Of a stretch of 17,639 bases of DNA, positions 13,375 to 17,639 are shown in pieces. The stretch lies in contig JBLMZJ010000025.1 of assembly GCA_050258735.1 (NCBI GenBank), positions 1 through 17,639 of the forward strand, read 5' to 3'. The first letter of the stretch is position 1; each line of letters opens with the position of its first letter. Origin of the DNA: Syntrophomonas_A sp050258735. GTDB lineage: Bacteria; Bacillota; Syntrophomonadia; Syntrophomonadales; Syntrophomonadaceae. The notes under the pieces are model-generated. The model had not been told where the DNA came from and did not search any database. It saw only the letters and a list, made by a program, of their open reading frames with translations. Made by a program: the position numbers and the translations under genes.

Positions 13375-15420
13375 CTATGCCGCTGCTATGATCTTTTTCC
13401 AGATCTGCTCCAGGATCCAGATACCGATCAGGGTACATGCTACCGTCAATATGCCGACCAGCAGACCGCCCATCGTCCGGGAGATCGATATCATGATAGC
13501 GGTGAAGCCGTGGCAGAAGCTGTTGACCATCGATACGCTGCCGATGACCACGCCCAGACCAAGGAGCAGGAGGATGAAGTCATATTTATAACGATGGTAG
13601 AGATATACCATGGCAAACAAGGCCGGATACCCGATCAGGAACTCTTTGAAACGGGGCCGGGCCATGAACCAGGTCTCCAAGGTCTCACGCAGTTTTATCT
13701 CCAGCGAGGAGACCTGACCGGCCGTAGTGTTGCCGCTGCGGACCAGATAATAATAACCGGCAGCCCCTACTATCAAGAAGAGCAGCAAGGCCAGGTAGGT
13801 GGGATGCCCTTTTAGCACCTCCATGACCCGCTGGCGGAAGCCATCGTCCCCGGAAAACACCACGAAATAGTTTAGTATGAAAAGCATCAGGGGCAGCAGG
13901 AAGGCAATCTTCACGCCCCGGAAGTACTCGATATTCATAATGTAACGGATATCGGCCATGCTGGTTACTACGGTATAGGCTCCGGCCATATTGATCACCA
14001 GGATTATTGCCAGGCTGCAGATCATCTTTACCGGCAGCGAGTGCTGGGGGAAATCCCTCAGGTAGACCAGCAGTAAGAGGGTCGAAAGGGATGGATACAG
14101 CACGGCCGCGGCCAGTGCATATAATTGTGAGAAGTCGCGGGCCAGCATTAAATTGGCCCCCAGGCAGCCGACCAGGCCGACAATTAACAGGACCAGCATG
14201 ACCTTTAATGAGGGGCGGGCCAGATAGGCCAGATACAGCAGCACCCCGAACAGGAGGCTGAGAGAAACCATAAGATAGTGCCAGCGTGCCGGTATTTGCG
14301 GGTCTAAACGCTGCAGGTCGCTAATGGTGTCGTAACCCTTTTCCCGGATAGTCGACTGGAAACGCTCCAGCATCTGCAGGGTGTTTTCCATGTTCTCCGA
14401 GTAGTTGAGTCTGGCGTCTTTGAAGGGCGTCACGTAGATCATGCGGTTGCTGCGATCTACTGTTGCCCGTACCCAGCGGTAATAGCGTTCGCTGGCTTGC
14501 TGGACGTATTCGTCATTGGTGCTGGAGTACACCCGGTTGACCGGATAATCCGTATCCTGAATGAGTTGGGTCAGACCCTTCTGGTCGACGTATTTGAGCT
14601 GCACCGAGGTCTCGATGATACCCACGGTCAAACCGTTCTGCCGTATGATATCCTCGATAGGTCCCAGGTTATTAGGAGCACCGCTTACCTCATTGGCAAA
14701 GATGATATATTTGACACCATAATCGCGGACAGCTTGCTCATATTCCTTCAGGTAAGCAAGATTGGCGGCGGTGTTGTTATCAGGACGCAAGATGATATTG
14801 AAGCCCCTGGCCTTGAGGTGAGACAAGAGTTGGTCGTCAAAACCCAACCGGGCGTCAGTTTCCTGGAAGGTTGGAGTTTGTTTATTGACGGTGTCTTTAG
14901 GTTTGTCCAGCTGCACCAGTTCAGCATTGATGATAAAAAAGGTTTTGCCCGAGCTGCTGAACTCGATGATCTGCCCGGGCAGGAAGCGGTGGCTCAGACG
15001 GGAACGCAGGAATGACGTCATTGATGGCTGATCGCTGGTCACCACCAGCTTGTCCGGCCCTATGTTTTTTCCTGCAACAGCCTGCAGGCAATCCTTCCAT
15101 ATCAGGGGCTGATATAACTGGTTAAAGGACATGAATTCACCGAGAGGAGCCAGGTATATTTGGCCATTATAGGCCAACTGTCTCAGGCTCAGTTCTTTTA
15201 CTCCGAGGGTATTGATACCGACCTCCTGCAGGCGGTCCAATATGGGATCCAGGTCCATAGCTGCCGAATCAGCCATCTTCTGCAGTTCCAGGTAGTCAAC
15301 GGCAGTTACCACGGTTTTGTTGTGTTTTTCATTGGTCAGCCGCAGATATGCTCCGCTAAAAGACATAACCAGAGTAACCACTAGCAATAACCACAAGAGC
15401 CGTTTTACATTCGCATTCAT
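13375..15420 (-). CDS. DUF5693-like polytopic membrane protein
   Basis: A 681-residue protein read from ATG 15420 to TAG at 13375. An open frame continues upstream to 15708, but that part overlaps the flippase gene and reads as out-of-frame sequence. MNANVKRLLWLLLVVTLVM looks like a proper N terminus, a Lys-Arg start then a membrane anchor (8-25). The GGGGGTAGGG before it is only a moderate ribosome binding site. Residues 28-380 are extracytoplasmic with segments EVGINTLGVKE, GFNIILRPDNN (206-216), YGVKYIIFANEVSGAP (234-249) and NGLTVGIIETSVQL (262-275), wording like a barrel fold. From residue 381 about seven or eight hydrophobic segments follow to the C terminus. I recognise the DUF5693 family; its role is not established. 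Neighbours suggest a part in surface polysaccharide export or attachment. Confidence 0.8.
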   Translation of the reverse strand: MNANVKRLLWLLLVVTLVMSFSGAYLRLTNEKHNKTVVTAVDYLELQKMADSAAMDLDPILDRLQEVGINTLGVKELSLRQLAYNGQIYLAPLGEFMSFNQLYQPLIWKDCLQAVAGKNIGPDKLVVTSDQPSMTSFLRSRLSHRFLPGQIIEFSSSGKTFFIINAELVQLDKPKDTVNKQTPTFQETDARLGFDDQLLSHLKARGFNIILRPDNNTAANLAYLKEYEQAVRDYGVKYIIFANEVSGAPNNLGPIEDIIRQNGLTVGIIETSVQLKYVDQKGLTQLIQDTDYPVNRVYSSTNDEYVQQASERYYRWVRATVDRSNRMIYVTPFKDARLNYSENMENTLQMLERFQSTIREKGYDTISDLQRLDPQIPARWHYLMVSLSLLFGVLLYLAYLARPSLKVMLVLLIVGLVGCLGANLMLARDFSQLYALAAAVLYPSLSTLLLLVYLRDFPQHSLPVKMICSLAIILVINMAGAYTVVTSMADIRYIMNIEYFRGVKIAFLLPLMLFILNYFVVFSGDDGFRQRVMEVLKGHPTYLALLLFLIVGAAGYYYLVRSGNTTAGQVSSLEIKLRETLETWFMARPRFKEFLIGYPALFAMVYLYHRYKYDFILLLLGLGVVIGSVSMVNSFCHGFTAIMISISRTMGGLLVGILTVACTLIGIWILEQIWKKIIAAA

Positions 15421-15455
15421 CAACCCTACCCCCATATTATCAGAGTTTATGTTAC

Positions 15456-16943
15456 CTAGCTTGTTTTTGGGACCAGACCGGTGATCCAGGCCAGAGCCAG
15501 ATATACTATACCGCTGCCGCACAGGGGCAGCAGGAAAAAGAGCCGGGAAGAACTGCCGGGCAGGAAGCGGAAGGCTATGATAACCGCCAGCATCCCCGCC
15601 ATGGGCAGGAGCAAACGCAGGGTAAAAGCAGCGAGCTCTCTTACCGGCAGGGCCCCTATATCCTTCCTTATCATAAAACCCATTATAACACCGTAGAGCA
15701 AGAGGCAAAAAGCGGTGGAGAGGCTTATGCCGGTTATACCCGCTATTTTATAGAGGATAATATCGAGCAGCACCTTCAATACCAGACAGAAGAGGCTGAC
15801 GGTCATGGGCACACGGAAATTCTTCAAGGCATAATAGAGCCGGTTGAATATCTCCTGGCAGGCATAGCCGGGGACCGCCAGGCTGTACAGCAGAAAAGCC
15901 AGGGCAGTCATTGTCGTGGAATCGGCGGTAAAGGCTCCGCGTTCGTAAAGCAGGGAGATTATCTCACGATTATAGGTAGCCACCAGGATCAGGTAAGGCA
16001 GCAGGATAAAAATCAGAGTACGGAAGATATAACCCAGGAGCGAGCGGATCCCCGAATAGTCCAGTTCCAGGCAGTAGGCGGACAGGCGGGGGAAAACCAC
16101 GCTGGACATGGCTACGATGAATATGCTGGTTATGGTAACAAAAAGGGTGCTGCCAAAGGCCAGTGCCGCAGTGGTACCTTCCGGCAAATGTGTAGCAAAA
16201 CTGCGGTCAATAATAAGACACAGCTGCAGCAGTGAATTGCCAAGCAGGATAGGCAGTAACTGCCGGAATATGGCCCGGGTGTGTTCATCTCCGAAATTCA
16301 CCTTCCAGGTCAGGCGGTATTTTTCACGCTTGAGCATCGGGACCTGGATAAGGAACTGCAGCAGCCAGCCGGCGGTGGTGACATAACCCAGGAAGACGAT
16401 ATCGGCGCGTTTGATGATCAAGGCAGTGATGATCAACAGGTTAAACGGGATGCTGATCGCCGCTGCCAGCAGGAAATGTTCGTGCACCTGTAAGATGCCG
16501 GTGGCGATAAAGGTCAGGCTGACAAACAGCAGGGTCGGCATCATGATCCGGGTCAGGGTCAGGGTAACACCGTAAACGCTGGCGTCCAGTCCCCACAGGT
16601 GGGTCAAGGCCGGCGCGAAAAGGATACCCACTATCGATACCAGGGTACATACGATAGTGACCTGGGCCAGCAGGTTGAAGATATACTGGTTGCGTTCCTC
16701 CTGGCTGCGCTGGTTGAGATAGTAGGTCAGGTCAGGGATATTGACCGACGACAAAGCGGTCCCGATACTGGTGAAAAGCAGGCTGGGAAAGCCGAAAACC
16801 ACCTGAAAGGCATCGGTGAGCAGTGAAGTGCCGAAGGTGGAAGCGATAACGATATCGCGGGCAAATCCCAGCACTTTTGAGATGAATATCGTTAGCGACA
16901 CGATTATGAAGTTTTTGCCGGTTTTTCTTCCTTCGTTAGCCAT
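15456..16943 (-). CDS. MurJ/MviN-type lipid II or polysaccharide flippase
   Basis: A 495-residue membrane protein of the MOP exporter superfamily that moves lipid-linked glycans across the membrane. ATG at 16943 has GAAGGA about 7 bases upstream. Around 13-14 hydrophobic segments are visible. MviN-type wording includes SKVLGFARDIVIASTFGTS (24-42), TDAFQVVFGFPSLLFTSIG, a late ALAFGSTLFVTITSIFIVAMSSVVFPRLS stretch and LLYERGAFTADST. The arginine of KVLGFARD agrees with the MurJ signature. Whether it is the essential lipid II flippase or a dedicated flippase for another polymer cannot be decided. Its place between a GH26-like hydrolase and a DUF5693 gene, not among murein genes, favours a surface polysaccharide. 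It is separated by 38 bases from the upstream gene and 35 from the downstream one, so all three are probably one operon. Confidence 0.9.
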   Translation of the reverse strand: MANEGRKTGKNFIIVSLTIFISKVLGFARDIVIASTFGTSLLTDAFQVVFGFPSLLFTSIGTALSSVNIPDLTYYLNQRSQEERNQYIFNLLAQVTIVCTLVSIVGILFAPALTHLWGLDASVYGVTLTLTRIMMPTLLFVSLTFIATGILQVHEHFLLAAAISIPFNLLIITALIIKRADIVFLGYVTTAGWLLQFLIQVPMLKREKYRLTWKVNFGDEHTRAIFRQLLPILLGNSLLQLCLIIDRSFATHLPEGTTAALAFGSTLFVTITSIFIVAMSSVVFPRLSAYCLELDYSGIRSLLGYIFRTLIFILLPYLILVATYNREIISLLYERGAFTADSTTMTALAFLLYSLAVPGYACQEIFNRLYYALKNFRVPMTVSLFCLVLKVLLDIILYKIAGITGISLSTAFCLLLYGVIMGFMIRKDIGALPVRELAAFTLRLLLPMAGMLAVIIAFRFLPGSSSRLFFLLPLCGSGIVYLALAWITGLVPKTS

Positions 16944-16981
16944 AAAAATGTCCTTCGATCATTTGCCTTCATTAATAGGTT

Positions 16982-17639
16982 CTATTTGTTTGCTTCCAGG
17001 TTGTATTTATTCAGACCCTGGGCGAATTCCTGGAGTACTCCGGCATCCTGGTCCATCCGGTAGGTGCGGGCCGGGTTGCCGTTGACATCATAATCGATCC
17101 CATTGAACCACACTACCAGTTTTATATTCTTATACGCCGGCATCTGCTGGAACATGTCGCGGATCCAGGCCGGTTTATCGCCGCCTACCTTGTTGCAGCC
17201 GAATTCGGTGATCATGAAAGGATAATTGAATACTCGGCTGTATTCCCAGTACAGGGGGTCGTAGATGGTACGGAAATCACGCCAGCGTTCGCCGGGATAA
17301 TAATTGCCGGTATTATATCCGGTAAGACCTATGATATCTACATAATCGCTGCCCGGAAAATAGTTGATGTATGAATTCCATTTGAAACCGGGGAAGGAAA
17401 GCTCATTGGGATTCCAGACCCATAAAGCGTTATCTGCTCCCTGTTGTTTAAATATACCGTAAATATATCGCCACATCGCGCGATAAAGCTCGGTATCCGT
17501 CGAGGAATTAGCTGCGCACCAGGAACACCAGTCACCGTTCATTTCATTATTCAGACGGAAGAGCACCGGATGACCGAAGGCTTTTAACTGCCGTGCATAA
17601 TTGACAAGAAACGCATCATATTTCCCATTCAATACATCA
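16982..17639 (-). CDS. Glycoside hydrolase family 26-like protein, C-terminal part (5' end outside window)
   Basis: The C-terminal 218 residues or so of a predicted beta-glycanase. The frame runs off the right edge, and the TTG at 17632 is an internal Leu. Counting from there, VLFRLNNEMNGDWCSW (23-38) carries the acid/base Glu at 30, and PFMITEFGCN (138-147) carries the nucleophile Glu at 143. That spacing and both motifs match clan GH-A, family GH26 (beta-mannanase, beta-1,3-xylanase and related activities). Between them lie LWVWNPNELS (70-79) and DYVDIIGLTGYN (96-107), also typical. The signal peptide cannot be judged. In a polysaccharide operon such an enzyme may trim or release the exported polymer rather than feed the cell. 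The substrate is unknown. It heads the visible - strand operon. Confidence 0.88.
   Translation of the reverse strand, partial: DVLNGKYDAFLVNYARQLKAFGHPVLFRLNNEMNGDWCSWCAANSSTDTELYRAMWRYIYGIFKQQGADNALWVWNPNELSFPGFKWNSYINYFPGSDYVDIIGLTGYNTGNYYPGERWRDFRTIYDPLYWEYSRVFNYPFMITEFGCNKVGGDKPAWIRDMFQQMPAYKNIKLVVWFNGIDYDVNGNPARTYRMDQDAGVLQEFAQGLNKYNLEANK

Noticed and set aside
15421..15708. 96-residue N-terminal extension of the DUF5693-like frame.
   Set aside because: It lies inside the flippase coding sequence in another frame, reads as Arg/Pro/Ala-rich noise, and a proper Lys-Arg plus anchor N terminus begins at 15420.

Overview
The window reads as chromosomal DNA of an anaerobic, low-to-mid GC Firmicute. 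A Clostridia relative, perhaps near Syntrophomonadales, is my inference and not a proven placement. Supporting signs are strong AGGAGG-type ribosome binding sites, frequent TTG/GTG starts, a class II LysRS next to GreA, a type III pantothenate kinase next to DusB, and a BirA-type operator at bioY. No phage, plasmid, integron, CRISPR, rRNA or tRNA gene is visible.

Layout from left to right. (1) 1-2883, + strand: the 3' part of nadB, a membrane-anchored polysaccharide deacetylase, and nadC. This is a de novo NAD (quinolinate) operon with a cell-envelope gene inside it, closed by a strong hairpin terminator. (2) 3139-4591: bioY and coaX, a biotin-uptake and coenzyme A pair whose promoter is covered by a palindrome of BirA-operator type. 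(3) 4594-4822: a roughly 230 bp non-coding element with inverted ends and internal palindromes, followed by dusB. (4) 5924-8530: a three-gene module of a helix-turn-helix regulator, a protein of the family often labelled quinate 5-dehydrogenase, and an unrecognised 307-residue protein overlapping it by 8 bp. A second repeat element lies inside this module. (5) 8556-10681: greA-lysS, driven by a promoter with perfect consensus -35, spacer and -10. (6) 10704-10757: a perfect 25 bp inverted repeat with a 4-base loop. (7) 10792-13327, + strand: an MBOAT O-acyltransferase and an SGNH-like partner. A bidirectional terminator follows. (8) 13375-17639, - strand: a DUF5693-like membrane protein, a MurJ/MviN-type flippase and a GH26-like glycoside hydrolase cut by the window end, transcribed in the order GH26, flippase, DUF5693.

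Functionally the left two thirds are cofactor supply (NAD, biotin, CoA), tRNA modification and charging, and transcription elongation. The right third looks like a cell-surface polysaccharide locus with export, O-acylation and trimming functions in two convergent operons. The least understood part is the regulator / quinate-dehydrogenase-like / unknown-protein module at 5924-8530, and it is the best candidate for an undescribed system. The three non-coding repeat elements of different design (4594-4822, 6590-6670, 10704-10757) are the other parts that annotated genes do not explain.
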